From the NCBI RefSeq assembly GCF_003073045.1, contig NC_037596.1, positions 7,149,416 to 7,213,415 of the forward strand: a stretch of DNA of 64,000 nucleotides, given 5' to 3'. Source of the stretch: Pomacea canaliculata. Taxonomy: Eukaryota; Mollusca; Gastropoda; Architaenioglossa; Ampullariidae. Positions within the stretch are counted from its first letter, which is position 1; every line of letters starts with the position of its first letter. The notes below the pieces were generated by a model. That model ran no database searches. It was not told the DNA's origin and saw only the letters and a program-made list of their open reading frames with translations. The position numbers and the translations under genes were made by a program. Below are positions 25,301 to 37,380 of the stretch, in pieces.

Positions 25301-28300
25301 AAATGTTTAGAAGCCTAAAAAGCCATCTGTGTAATAAAAATAACTGTGATTTATGCATCGCATAATCAAGTTCACGAAGAATCATGATCTCAGCGCTTAA
25401 GACAAGGACAAAATATGAAGAAGGGAAGGAAAAACAACTATGCAGAATAAAAGACAAAATAGAAGACAAAAAAATGAATTAGGGAATAATTAGGGAATAA
25501 GAATGGAGAGAAACATTTCATAACTTGGGGTTGCCGCTGTTTATGGACAACAAAGAGACTTCTCAGAAGTCGAGGACTAGACAAGAAACCATCAATCGAG
25601 AATCCAAAGCAAATGTAGGAAGAAGTAGGGGTCAGTGTGTATGTGTGTCTTTTTCATCTACTGAGACATTTTATGAACCTCACCTATGTAGACGCTGTTC
25701 AGACGTGAGCAATAATCACGTTTGTGTCCGATGGATGTGTAAACTTTGACCTTAGTCATCAGTGTAGGGGCTTATTCAAAGCCAACCTTTAAATTTGTCG
25801 ATAGCTTTTTTTTTTTGTTGTTAAGAATGCACATATGTTTGTAAAGCTGAATCAGTGAAAAATAAACAAGAACATCCATTTTCTTCCTTCCTTACTTCAC
25901 AGAATGAACAACAAGCCAAAAAAAAGCGCTACCGGATGTGTCACAGACTGTTCGCGCCTAGGAAATGTCAAAACGAGGTTAAGCCGCCATTTCCTTGCCA
26001 GCATGAGTAAAAAAATACATTATAAAGCAGGATTGGAAGAGTGAGGACAAGTTTTGGGGTTTTTTTTTTCCTTTGACCTGTGAACACACTTCTTCATCTG
26101 TCATACTGAACCCTGACAAGAGACACTTCCATCAGGATATGTGTCACAGTGTGTCTGCGACATTAAAGCTGCTACAATGCCCTGATTCTTTTCACTCTAG
26201 CTGTAATTGTAAAAAAGTTATAAGGCTGTCATATAAAATTATCATACCTTGATACCTTGAAAACTTAAAACCTCTATTATTCGTGTCTGTCGGAAGATGT
26301 ACATCAGGGAACAGGAGTAGACATCTTTATAAATGCAAACGAAGTTAGAATCCTCTCCTTTCTACTTTGTGAACAAACTTGACGAATCTGGACTAGAGAG
26401 TGTCTTTAAAGTTTGAATTTTTTTCATGTAATTTTTTTCTTAAGCTTTATTTATTATATTTATAAGATTTTTTTACTTGTCTCATGTTTTCAAAAGTTCA
26501 AGTTATAAATACAGACGTCAAATTTTGAAAAAGGCATACATGTAAAACTTAAAGTCTTTTTTTATTTTACTGACCCACACATTTACAAATTTACAAAAAA
26601 TTACAGTCTGGCAATAGACAAATAAGCCATGGGTTTGCCGAGTTCTGTTAAATCCTGACACTCGGAAGCTGGTGGTCCATTTGGTCATCGCAGACACAGC
26701 GAGTTACAAGGTGTGACACAGGTAAGCTCACCTCCAGTGCGGGTGTGTACGGGGTGGAAATCAGAACGGAGAAGAGCAAGGTCCCGGTGAACACCATGGG
26801 GTCAGACAAGACAGAGAGCCGGTTAAATAGGTACAGTTAGATGGAGGAATACACATCTTTCGCAACCTGGACATGCAATGAGCTTGCCTGCGTGTCTGCT
26901 TTTCTTTCTGCTTTTTGATGATGTTTTTTAGCCTATGTCGTGCCTAGAAGTGTGCCTACCCATCCACGCGCTTGCATGGATGCCACTCTCACTTCAATCA
27001 GCCATCCCGCTCTCTCACAGTACTGCTCTTCTTGGTGTCCATGCGGAACCCGAGTCTCAAAACAGCAGCCAACATAAGTGTTTCATGACCTATTCCCTTA
27101 AAGACCTCTAGTTTTAAACACCAGCACTGAAATCCACCTTTCAACCTTAAACCATCAGGTCAACCACAAAAACGAAAGAAAAAGAGGAAAAAAGACCCAC
27201 GGAGAACAGACCAAGGAAGGAGTAACTCGAGCCAAAACAAACAGTCAGCATCCCCAGCCCCGACTGATGTCAGTCCGTCAAGTGTTGCGGCCAACAAATT
27301 GCTTGCACGTGAAGGACGTCAAAGACGTGGCGCAACATCTCGCGTGGCAAGGGTCAGCGCGTGGCCAAAGAAAGCTATTTATAGCTGCGCAGAAATTCAT
27401 CTTGTGCACGTCACGCTGATGGGCAAGGACAGGGTGTCCCCTGGGATCGTGACTGTGTCAAGACTAGAAGACTAGGGGGGGTGAGAGAAGAGATACTAAC
27501 CCCTCCCCCTTAATAACAAGACTGTGTGTGGACAACGACAGGCGCTGGACTGGTTGAAGGGAACAGGGAGGTGAGGACGTGTATGCACTACTACCTCGCG
27601 TACTCCATGATTTGCTCCCTCCCTCCTTCTCAGACATGTTTGTCTTCACACATTTCTATAACATCCTAGCCTGAAGTGTAGAGAATGTTTGAATGAGAGT
27701 CGTAAACAAAAAAGCGCATCAGTGCGGTAAACAGATTCCGGCAATTCACAGAATTCTTTTTTCTAAAACTTTGAGAACCTTGACTACAAGAAAAAAAAAA
27801 GCTAGCCACAAAAGGAGTGGACAAATAAAATCTTACAATGATGAAGTGGAATGAAAGACATAAATGCACAAAGCGTTTAAAAGTAAATTCTCCTGAACTA
27901 GAGTTGAGGTGCGACCTGTTAAAATATTTTCTACTATTATTTTGATTAGTATTTTGATTATTTATTTTAGATTTTGCTTCTGACTTTTAATTTTTGTCAT
28001 GTGGGCTGTATGTATGAATGTCAAGGCTACACTTACACAATAAATAATCTTTACAAATACTGCTTTTTTTTCATATTTAAAAAATCTAATAAATAAATGC
28101 TCTCAAAACAAATTCACTATAGGAGATACTGATTCTCGATTTCAAACCTTTGAATCTGAGCCACATAACAAACACTCTGTTTCGTGTGTTTCGCAAAGAT
28201 GTCGCCGTTCAATTTGCATTTGCTAGGATAAACGCGAGGAGAAGAAAAGACTCACAAAATGAAGAAGAGCGCCAACTAGCAAATTTATTAACAGAATTTG

Positions 28301-29429
28301 AGAGAAAATACAAAGGAAAGACACGCAGTACCACTAAAACAAACTGTAGTCACAGAGAAAGGAGAGGCTAATGGATTCAAAGGCAAAGAAACAAAGAAAG
28401 ATAGAAGGAGAGAAAAAATAAAGAACAAATGATAAAGCATGGGACCGACAAGAAGATCACGGAGATTGTTTACAGAGACATCGATAAAGAAGAAAGTGAG
28501 ATAGAAACTTGTGGAATTTAGAAATAAAGCTGAGTTAATGAAACTTAGTCGCCGAGACGATCATTGGATGTTATTCCTCTGTCTTTCAGAAATCTCTTTG
28601 AATGTTAACTAATATCTCGGATAGTTTTTTGAGGATATGTGACTTTGCTTATTGCAGATACCAAACAAAGTTTTTTTTTTTGGTTACATTTGGCACTATA
28701 TGATCTCAAACACGAGAGAAACAATAAAGATGTGTAGACAATCAGGCAGTAAGACTGTGTGCAATCAGTGTTACTGGTAGAATTAATAAACATAACTTTC
28801 AGGTGCAATCAGTAACAAATATTTGTACCATCAACAATATACATGTTATATATGTAAAATCGTCAGGGAAAACGCGCATAATCACCACTGCAGTTGTATA
28901 CACTCAAAAAATTAAGATATGTCAACAATACAGATGTGTGTAACCAATAATACAGACATGTAGACTTGTACTCAATCATCCAATCAGCTGCGTACAAGCA
29001 GCATGTACAATCAACAGAATATAAATCTTACATTAATGAATGTTACTGTAATCACTAAAGAATGAGAAGGAACACACGACATAACCCTACATAAAAGCAG
29101 TTCTTGACTGAACAGATATTTTTTAAACGTTTGACTAAAGTTAGCAAAGTTTTTATAACATGGTTATACTAAAACTTTGCAAGTCTTGGTCAAACAATAT
29201 TCAGGTTTGAAAGAACAGAAAAGGAAACTTTCACTATCATGAACCATATTTTAGAGATTTAAGAAATGTGGAAATGGAGGAAAGGGATGATGAGCATGGT
29301 AAAACTGCATCATTAAAGAAACTATCAGAAACATTTTTAAACAAACAAAATAATAAATAATGTTGATGCGCCAAGGAGACACTCACCACACAGAAGTGCC
29401 ATCAAGACTACAGTGACTTCCAGCTTCAT
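21654..29429 (-). CDS. secreted glutamine-rich protein with six-cysteine C-terminal module (family unknown)
   Basis: There are four coding exons, written from the 5' side: 29,429-29,387, 23,684-23,209, 22,729-22,516 and 21,724-21,654. All have GT-AG borders and together give an uninterrupted 267-residue frame. Residues 1-20 are a signal peptide (MKLEVTVVLMALLCVSQTNA), so the product enters the secretory pathway. Residues 32-47 are Pro-rich. Residues 48-115 are Gln/Leu-rich and probably helical or coiled-coil, with one N-glycosylation site at N85. Residues 119-173 are basic and Ser-rich. Residues 196-241 hold six cysteines spaced C-x18-C-x8-C-x6-C-x8-CC. The last exon adds an amphipathic Met/Lys/Gln tail ending in MTQIS. 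The single-exon signal peptide and 5.7-kb first intron are typical of secreted animal genes. I do not recognise the family. A shell-matrix, mucus or egg-capsule protein, or a WAP-like cysteine protein, are possibilities only. Confidence 0.82.
22304..22396. repeat. (GTT)n microsatellite, about 31 units
   Basis: It lies in the last intron of the secreted Q-rich gene, where the transcript reads (CAA)n. The minus-strand frame would encode poly-Gln but lies outside the spliced exons. Confidence 0.97.
23089..23179. repeat. (TC)n-rich microsatellite
   Basis: It starts about 30 bases downstream of the exon-2 donor of the secreted Q-rich gene; the transcript reads (GA)n. The Arg/Glu-rich frame across it is intron read-through. 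Confidence 0.95.
25931..25990. promoter_or_regulatory. ETS-like and YY1-like words inside intron 1 of the secreted gene
   Basis: ACCGGATGT (25,931-25,939) and GCCGCCATTTCCT (from 25,983) recur here. The same 13-base YY1-like word is found, in the opposite orientation, in the 5' leader of the secreted gene (about 29,461-29,473). It could be an intronic promoter or enhancer. Evidence is by word match only. Confidence 0.25.
27375..27384. promoter_or_regulatory. perfect MEF2-type site in intron 1 of the secreted gene
   Basis: CTATTTATAG fits YTAWWWWTAR exactly. A CACGTG E-box lies about 70 bases upstream. This is a possible intronic enhancer, with no other support. Confidence 0.25.
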
Positions 29430-29520
29430 CCTGCTTGACAACAGCGGTTGCTAAGTACAGAGGAAATGGCGGCGAGCAGGTCGGGACTTAACAACACCTC
29501 TCCTCACCCTCCATGCCTGG

Positions 29521-29554
29521 TTTTATAGCCGAGGTCACGTGACGCTTTACGTCA
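29521..29554 (-). promoter_or_regulatory. core promoter of the secreted Q-rich gene (TATA box, E-box, CRE-like site)
   Basis: On the minus strand a consensus TATAAAA (29,527-29,521) lies 92 bases upstream of the start codon. That predicts a transcription start near 29,495 and a leader of roughly 65 bases. Just upstream are the palindrome TCACGTGA (29,535-29,542) and a CRE-like TGACGTAA (29,554-29,547). A strong TATA promoter suggests tissue-specific or highly induced expression. This last point is inference. Confidence 0.7.
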
Positions 29555-29984
29555 CGCGTAGTCTTCATGAGATTTCTTTTTGTTTACAAGGGAAGCAAGC
29601 AGACCTTACCCTACTTCCCCATTTCTGCCCTACCCCCAACCCCACTTCCCCCCTCTAACTCCCTCTCTGCCAAGTTTCCCCCTCAATCTTTCTCCATTAA
29701 TTAATAAATTTTTTTCTGTTTCCTCATTTCCATGGAGCTGACACGTTACCTCCACTAAACCCTCTTTCACAATTTCTTTCAATTAGTAACTTTTGGGGTA
29801 CATAGGTGCCTGGATGTGTTTGTGGATGGGAGAGTTATTTTCTCTTACTTTATTTATGTGTACTGTTGTGTATTTTTCATAAAACTCCTCTTTTTAGTCT
29901 TTCATTCATGAAGTTTATACATTGCGTTCGTTTGCCGTTATTTTTTACTTGAATTTATTTATTTTGTTCTTAGTTCAAATTTTT

Positions 29985-30205
29985 TGTTTTAATTTTGTTT
30001 TGTTTGTTGTTGTTTTTGTTTGGTTTTTTTTTTTTTTTTTTTGTTTGTTTGGGTTTTTTTTTTTTTGGTTTTATTTATTTTTTTTTTTTTGTTTTATTTT
30101 TTTTTTTTGTTCTTTTTTTTTTGGTTTGTTTTTTGGTGGGTTTTGTTGTTGTTTGTTTGTTTTTGTTTGGTTGGTTTTTTGGGTTTTTTTTGGGTTTGGT
30201 TGTTT
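29985..30205 (+). repeat. T/G-rich low-complexity tract
   Basis: About 220 bases of T runs broken by single or double G. Overlapping Phe/Cys/Gly frames in all three phases are by-products of composition. It lies in the 2.4-kb divergent intergenic space between the secreted gene and the TMEM179-like gene, which otherwise shows nothing I can name. Confidence 0.9.
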
Positions 30206-31868
30206 TTAGAGTTTTTGCTATTTTGTTTTTTCGCAGTGTCTGCCTATATCATTCGTAAATTTTAATTCATCCACTTTTCCTTTACTTTTCTCTCATTCTT
30301 TTATTACGCTTCCTTTCTGTTTTACGCTTTCTCTCTCTCTTCTGTCCTGTGTGTCTGTCTGCCTGTCTGCGCATATCTTGGTGGCAACTGTACATAAGCC
30401 CTCGTAAATGACAAACCTACATGCAGGAGACGAGGCAGAAAAATAACACTGACCTTCACATATTTTGCGTTTGCTTGTCTTCACTGCAGTGGGACCTGTC
30501 CATCAAAACATTACGAATCACCCTGCCCCCCACTTCCCACCTCAACACACCCGTTTCCTTGAAATCCCTGTTTCCTTCCTCGTGGAGGACAAGAGCCACA
30601 TTCATTACCTCCCATCCCCAGCTCTTACCTCCCTTGCTGGTCATTCATACATAATTTACCAGCGGACATGATGAGCTCATTTCCTTACTGGTGTGAATAC
30701 AATATTTCTGTGTAACCCTGCGTGACGAGGTCTGAGCTCCGTGCATAAACGTGAGGGACCAGTCACAGCCATCATATCTTGAAATTACTCTCGGGAAAAA
30801 TGAGTTTTATTCAGGTGATAATTTAATACAGAAGTTGTGGTAGACTCTACAGTTATTTCTGTCTCACATAATCTCCTAGCTACGCGATTTGCATTCAGTT
30901 TTCTTTACATTTATTTTTTACTCATGGGTGCTGCACTCGTCTGCCCTTCTTCCCGTGAGTCTGTCTCTCTTTTCTTTCTTTTTTTTTTCACGCTCCCTCA
31001 TTTCACACTCATTTCCCCTCCTCACAATTTTGCAAATGGAGTCAAAACTGCATTTGATTTTTTTTTATCTTTCAGACATAGTCTCCCTTGAAAGAAGAAA
31101 GAATAAAACGAACATTTCTGTCCTTGTGCAAATGTTATGTAATGTTAATGTTTTCACTTTAGATGACTTGTTGGACTTCCAAAACTTTGTTCCTCTCTTC
31201 TAGCTTACTTTCTATACTGATGTATCATTTTCGTCTCCGTTACTGTTCCCACCAATGTATCATTGAGCGCCAGACACGTCTGTCGATGTAAACCTTGCTC
31301 CCACCGTCAGATCTTATCTCACGTGACTCGCCCACGTGCGTCACTGATTCTTAGCTGACTCTGTAGCTGACGATCGGAGGAATATATTCTCCAGGAATTC
31401 TTCTGTAAAGGAGGTAGCTATTTACAACAATAACAAAACATTTAACGAAAATTTTATGACATTTAATATACTTGGGGCTGTGACAGAAGGCGCATTGATT
31501 TCTCATTGATGAAGTTTTATCTGTCTTTGATGAAAGTTAATGAGACTTCAGCAGCGGCTTGAAGAGTTAAACGATGAAAGCCAAGACAATGATAGTTGTG
31601 AAGTTATAAAGTTGACTTATGCATAGCCATATCATAGTTTGTAGACAAGTTCACGGTGTTTTATAAAGGATGATAAGAATAACAATCGTGAATATTATAA
31701 ATCAGTCGAAAACAAAAAGCGGTTCGAATACAAGATACAATACTTTAATGACAAGTTCGACTAATCGTACTTTAAATGCCGCAGATCCATTTCTTTTCGT
31801 ATGTCACTTTGGTCACGTGCTTTATGAATTTTGACATTGTCATCATCTTCTGCAGAAAAGGCTTCGGA

Positions 31869-31972
31869 ATGACTGAACATCGCTTCATGTCCCTAACCTT
31901 CCAGCGGGCGATCCACTTGAGGATCGCGATCATTGTGGTGACAGGTATGACGAACTCGATGGGATAATTTCT

Positions 31973-32029
<57 letters not shown>

Positions 32030-35000
32030 GGAGGAGGAGGAAGAGGAGGAGGAGGAGGAGATGGATGGATGGATGGATGGATGGATGGATGGATGACAGG
32101 AAAGGAAACTTTTAAGGATGATGGATGATGGAGGATGGAAGATGATGTCTTGAATACCTCACCCCAACTCTGAAACGATCGAACGATTGCCATTACCCAT
32201 TACCTTATACAAACGCATCCCCTACAGATGCTGCAGGTGTTGCAGGTGTTGCAGATGCTCATCCTCCGTGTGTTACAGGTATAGCAGGTCTGACGGCCAT
32301 GGTGTTCTTCGCGAAAGGCCTGAAGACGCTTCCAGACTCCATGTGTCCTCTCTACGCCAACCTCACCGTGCACAGTGGCAAAAGTCACAGCAAGGCCATG
32401 TTATATCTCAACACCGAGATCAGCGACTGGGGTCAGGTCTCCGTCTGCCAGTTTGTCATCTATCTCTACGTCTATGTCTTCATCATCTCTCACATCTGGC
32501 TATGGATCATTCTAGGGTCGGACCTGAGGTATTCATTTCTTCCTCTTGTCTTTTCTCGTGATCCTTCCTGGTCTGAACCTGGATCACGAGGCTTGACGAT
32601 CACCCTCGATCCAGTTTTGCTGTTTATTTAGTAAGAACAAGCAAAAAAAAAACACGCGTATAAAAAGATTATAATTAATCACGAGTTGTTATTGCCACTC
32701 TGAGACCTGTAGTTATGAACTGAAGGTGAGTGGCTACCTTTGAGATAATCTTATGACCAGGTCGTGACTATGACCTCTGTGTGCCGATATTTTCAGAGAT
32801 AACTATCATGAATCTACCGCAACTCTCAAGGATGTTGCTATGGCAAAGAAAACACGTGACTTGAAGTCGACCCATCCATCTGCACATAGTATGACACTCA
32901 TCTCCTCCCACTTCTACGACAGGTGAGCACGCACACAACTGCGTGTGAAAACGAGTCTGTACCACAGTTTGGTATCCGTTAGTGAGTACAAGCCCATTGT
33001 GAGCATATTTATTTACAGAATAAGGTAATATAAGACTTTATTTATTCCAGAGGGCGTCACAGACGTCTGTCGCTCAAACTGTACAGGAGGAATAATAATT
33101 TGTCTGTTAATTTATCTACGAAACAATTTGAGCAGTATCTCTTTTTAAAAAGTTGAGAAAACCTCAGACACAGATGTATTGACATCTTCTGTCATCTCAA
33201 AGGATGAGAGTCAAGTGGAATAGTAATTTACAGACTTGCGCGTGAAGTCCAAAAATAATTACTTCGCAGTAAATTATTATCGTTACCTCCATTTCCTACA
33301 TTAATATTAAATTTAAAAATAGAAGAACCTCCTATGCCAAAAAGCTAACACAACAGATGTTTTGTTTTTTTTTTATATAATGAATGATGCTTGAGGCAAT
33401 CCACTATCAGAATAAAGTGATGGGAACAAAACCAAACAGTTGTTCACTGGTCTGGAAAGAGGCCGTTGATTGTTTCTATGACAGACGAGGTCCCTTGTTT
33501 GTCCTGCCTTTCCTGGCTATTCACATTATACTTCTGGTTGCCTGCACCATCAGCCTCATTTTACTTACCAACGGTCTTTCAACCTTGTGCGATAATCTGA
33601 GGAGGAACTCACATGAAAAGTGAGTTCGTTTATTTTTTCTTTTATTTTTTGCAATTGTCGTTCCAGTTGCTATTTTTTTTTTTTTTTTTGTTGTTTTTGT
33701 TATCTTGGTTGGTTGGTTGGTTGGTTGGTTGGTTGGTTGGTTGGTTGGTTGGTTGGTTGGTTGGTTGGTTGGTTGGTTGGTTGGTCGGTTGGTTGGTTGG
33801 TTGGTTGGTTGGTTGGTCGGTTGGTTGGTTGGTTGGTTGGTTTTCTTTGTTCGTCTCTTTAAGTTTTCTTTCGTTAGTTTGTTTATTTGCATATTCTTTC
33901 TTTTTTGACCATCGTCGTATTGTTCCATCCCCCTTCTCTCTTTCTTCTCAGAAGTTCGCTATCTGACGAGTGATAAATCTTTGCTTTGTTTCTGCATTTA
34001 TTACAACTTTTTTTTGCCATTCCACGATGCTTTAGCTTGTTTGTCTTATATTTATCTTAGGTGTGTATGTGAGAGAGAGACTGACATTAGATGTAAGAAA
34101 GAGACCTGGACATCCACATACGTTGTGAGGCAGGGAGTGAGTCAACACTGTTCAATGTAAAGAAACTCTTCCATGTAGACTATTGTGGTCGGTCGTCAAA
34201 CGAGTACACTTACTGGTATAACATAACATTTCATGTTATAATATTGACACTTCAGCAATAGAATCTTTCGTGTTTACAATATTTTCCTGTGTCCACGACA
34301 CGAAGTGTGACTTGCCTGGACCTGCAGTCCCTGGAGTTGACGATGGCCAGAACTCTAACCAACATACCTTTCTTTTACTCCTCAATCGTCAAAGGGACGG
34401 TAAGAGAAGAATGAGGTGTAGATGGCGGGGAGGGACTTGTTCGCTGCCTTGTATTCCACCTGACATAAATTCTTTACTTCTTGAAAGTTCATCTCTTTTC
34501 ACGGTGTTTGTTAAGGTGTAAGTATGTAAATTAAAGAACTGTTAGTGTCTCATCGTATATATTATGAAATGCCAAGACTCAATCTTTTTTTTTGTCTCCT
34601 TTTACTTTTAGTGATAATACGAACGCAGTTTACAAAAACATCTTTCACTTTTATATCATATATACATGTATATATCTATATAGGCCATGTGTTTATGTAT
34701 GTGTATGATTTGGCTTTCATCTATTTTTACCTGAGCATTTCAGTTATTTTTTTTTCTCAGACATTTGCGTGGGTCACCCTGCTGTGCCTGACAGCTCAGA
34801 TAATTGTCACCTTGGCACAAGTTCAGGTCTCTCTCAACTACGACTCCCCGGCCATCTCCATGTCCCCTGCTTTGTCCAAGCCTGGACTGTCCCCAGCGAG
34901 GACACCGCCTCCTTCACCAGCCAGGAGTCTGTCGTCCATCTCTATGTCTTTTGTTTCACCGTCGAAGATGTCATCGGCCTCGTTATCGCCTTCGACGGAG

Positions 35001-35063
35001 GCTGATCTTCATCTCTTAGAAACGGACAAAGAGGAGACAGAGTCCAGCAACATCATCAACTAG
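31869..35063 (+). CDS. TMEM179-like four-pass membrane protein with long Ser/Pro-rich tail
   Basis: Six coding exons: 31,869-31,944, 32,279-32,528, 32,797-32,922, 33,440-33,619, 34,306-34,399 and 34,761-35,063. The joined frame is unbroken, 342 residues. Predicted membrane spans are near residues 17-37, 83-104, 169-194 and 243-263. An extracellular loop carries [10 protein letters not shown] and WGQVSVCQF, which match the TMEM179 pattern of Cys-Leu-x-ANLTV and WG-x-x-x-x-C-x-F. After span 3, LCDN and [11 protein letters not shown] match WCD...SCEELQDIDLEL, and IPFFYS matches the FYDQF region. The family is about 230 residues in vertebrates. The excess is an 80-residue tail rich in Ser-Pro and a longer cytoplasmic loop. 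The acceptor of exon 5 (CACGAAG) has a weak pyrimidine tract but is supported by homology. The family has no firm biochemical function; vertebrate members are mainly neural. An upstream non-coding exon is likely, since a splice acceptor precedes the ATG. Confidence 0.83.
31973..32096. repeat. (GAT)n / (GAG)n / (GATG)n compound microsatellite
   Basis: It lies in intron 1 of the TMEM179-like gene, 29 bases past the exon-1 donor. The poly-His minus-strand frame across it is not coding. Confidence 0.95.
33706..33842. repeat. (GGTT)n microsatellite
   Basis: About 34 tetranucleotide units with two GGTC variants, in intron 4 of the TMEM179-like gene and starting 87 bases past the donor. Trp-Leu-Val-Gly repeat frames on the plus strand are artefacts of it. 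Confidence 0.97.
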
Positions 35064-35270
35064 AGTTACTAGACGATAGATGTGCAGTGGATGAGAGAGA
35101 GACTCGGAGGATACTTGAACACAAACTACCTATCCGTCCACACAAACACACCACAGACACACAAACAAATCCCAGTAATTCTACAAAGAATATATGTGGA
35201 TAGTTTAAAATGTACCCTCCGATATCAGGGTATGAAATTAGACATAATAACTGTTACTACTGTTGCTACT

Positions 35271-35276
35271 AATAAA
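35271..35276 (+). terminator. candidate poly(A) signal of the TMEM179-like gene
   Basis: AATAAA, 208 bases past the stop codon. Confidence 0.5.
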
Positions 35277-36950
35277 AGTGTAATGAATAATATGATAATA
35301 ATGTGGGGTCCAGAGGTACTAGATCCCACAGTTTTATGAATTATAATAATTGTACTGTGCCATGTGCTATAGTCCGCAAGCATTGAAGAAAGAGGGCGGG
35401 AGATAAGGAGAGGCAATGAAAATAACAATAATTGATAATTAACGAAGAATAAGAATAGGGAAGAAATAAACTCAATATAAGACCAGCCCTCGCCATAAGA
35501 CGAGGAATAATTTGCAAACACGAAGACAGTCTGGTGCAAACATAAGCGAAATACTTGGCAATGTGCAAGATAGAAATCTCAGTGTCGATGCATATTTATA
35601 AAGGTTGACATGTCCTGACCCCTTACATCACAAAAATTAATGTCGGTAGGTAATGAAGGTTAAAGCTTGTCCTTAATCTAGTTTCATGGTGTGGCGAGAG
35701 CGATAAAGGAGGAGAAGTCTGATGAACCTGATTTAACCCACGCTATCGGAAGAAACAAAAGAATGAGGACGAGTCTGAGATCCTGTATACTAACTTGTTT
35801 CTAAAAGATGTTGTCAGCTCTCTCTCTCTCTCTGCAATAAATTAATATCAAAATTGTGTTAAGTCCATTTTTCCGCTTTTGATGGGCTTACGAGGCTCTC
35901 TTTTTTCGCGGAAAAAATGCTTTTACTTGGAAAATCGTAAAAAAGAAATGTAACCCTTTCCAAATTCCTCCGAAAATAATAAAGATTGTCAGTAACATTT
36001 TGCGTGTCCTACCACCTTTAGTTTAGCGGCTTGCTTAACAAATTTAACGGTTGATTCACCTCTTACCTGCATATTAACCCATTTATGCTCGAGATTGAAA
36101 TTTTAGAATTCCCGTGTATGACTTACAGATATTTAACAAACAAGAATTTGAAGAGGAAAAAAACCTACTTTGTTCCATTGTTTTGTGGTGTTCCAAATCA
36201 ACTGCCACATTGAACTCTGACATCCCTACCATTCTAATAATGGAAGGTGAGGCATTAATAGGTTGTCTGTGACCATAATTACTCAGGTAAAGACTTGACA
36301 TCTGCTGCGATCTCGTGATGAGATGGGAGACAGAGGAAACATTTAGGAGTGAACCAGTTCCTGAATCTCTCCTACCTCCGAAGTAGGAGGATAAAATGCA
36401 AATTTAAACCCGCCAATCATAATTAACCAAAATCAGATGCAAGCCGTGTGTGTTCCGCAAATTAGTAAAGTTATGTTAATTATGTTTCACTGACATGTTA
36501 TAATGAATGCTGTTTCACTCTCATCTTAATGTGCATTGGGAGCAGGGTGCAGAGATGTTCTGCAATTCATGCTTCTGGAATGTGGTCTGTTTTTGTGACA
36601 TGCTTTTTCTGATATTCTTTGTTTTTCATTGCCAGTCGGCAGACAGATGAAAGCAAGTCTGTTCACATCTGTAAGCCTGTATGTCTGGCACTCGCAACTT
36701 GTATAGTTCATGGTCTGTTGTAATCCTTCTTTTATGAGAATAAAATACACATACAGACAACAAAAATGACAATAAGTATTTTTTAAACTTTTGTTTAACA
36801 TTTGTCTTTGACTTTTTGCAAAAACCACATGCAGCTAGCAAGTAGGAGCTGATGCAGACAGCAAAGACAGAAGAGAAAGAAAGAGAGTATATAGAGAATG
36901 GGAGAAAGTGAAAGATGAAAAAAGGAGAGAGAAACTCCGAAGGTACAATG
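35277..36950. other. intergenic, nothing recognised
   Basis: AT-rich spacer between the TMEM179-like gene and the LINE fragment. It holds a short CT run near 35,818 and chance open frames only. Confidence 0.55.
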
Positions 36951-36961
36951 TCAGCTAAGGA

Positions 36962-37380
36962 GTGAGGAACTGTGTCTACTGGTCCCTTGTTGAGAACATC
37001 CTCATCTTCAACATCGCTGCCTGGTATGGTCGCCTCCTCGAGAAAGACAAAGCAAGGCTGGCCAGAGTCATCCCCCAGACAAATAAAATTATTGGTACAT
37101 CACAGCTGCTACTTTCTGACTTGTCCTTTCATGCAAACAGAAGCTGGCAAATACCTTCAGACCGCACACACCCTTTACATCCCAACTATCGGTTGTTGCC
37201 CTCGGGTTGGCGCTACAAAGGGTCAGGTGCGGGAAAAACTGCCCACCAGAGGTCCTTCGTGCCAGCAGCCATCACCACCCGAAATAAAAAACACAAGGAC
37301 CTGTCTTGTACTACCTGGAATCTTTCTCATTACGATCACATGTATGTGTGAGAGGATGAACAGTCAGTAAAGATTGATTA
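36962..37380 (+). mobile_element. 5'-truncated LINE (non-LTR retrotransposon), ORF2 C-terminal end
   Basis: The frame from 36,962 encodes the conserved tail of LINE ORF2 proteins: VYWSLVENILIFNIAAWYGR, a KIIG motif, then HPLHPNYRLLPSGWRY and RSFVPAAI. These are hallmarks of the C terminus downstream of the reverse transcriptase. Only about 125 codons remain, with no polymerase domain, so this is a 5'-truncated dead copy. It ends about 370 bases upstream of the first transporter gene. Confidence 0.8.

Noticed and set aside
29922-30265. Three overlapping Phe-rich frames that look like membrane proteins
   Set aside because: Low-complexity T/G tract; similar frames in every phase and no splice or start context.
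31930-32193. Poly-His/poly-Pro frame on the minus strand
   Set aside because: Translation of the compound GAT/GAG/GATG microsatellite in an intron.
33521-33966. Trp-Leu-Val-Gly and Gln-Pro-Thr-Asn repeat proteins on opposite strands
   Set aside because: Both are translations of the (GGTT)n microsatellite in the TMEM179-like intron.
34270-34521. 83-codon frame around TMEM179-like exon 5
   Set aside because: Wrong frame; the frame that continues the TMEM179 match ([11 protein letters not shown]) uses the acceptor at 34,305/34,306 and the donor at 34,400.
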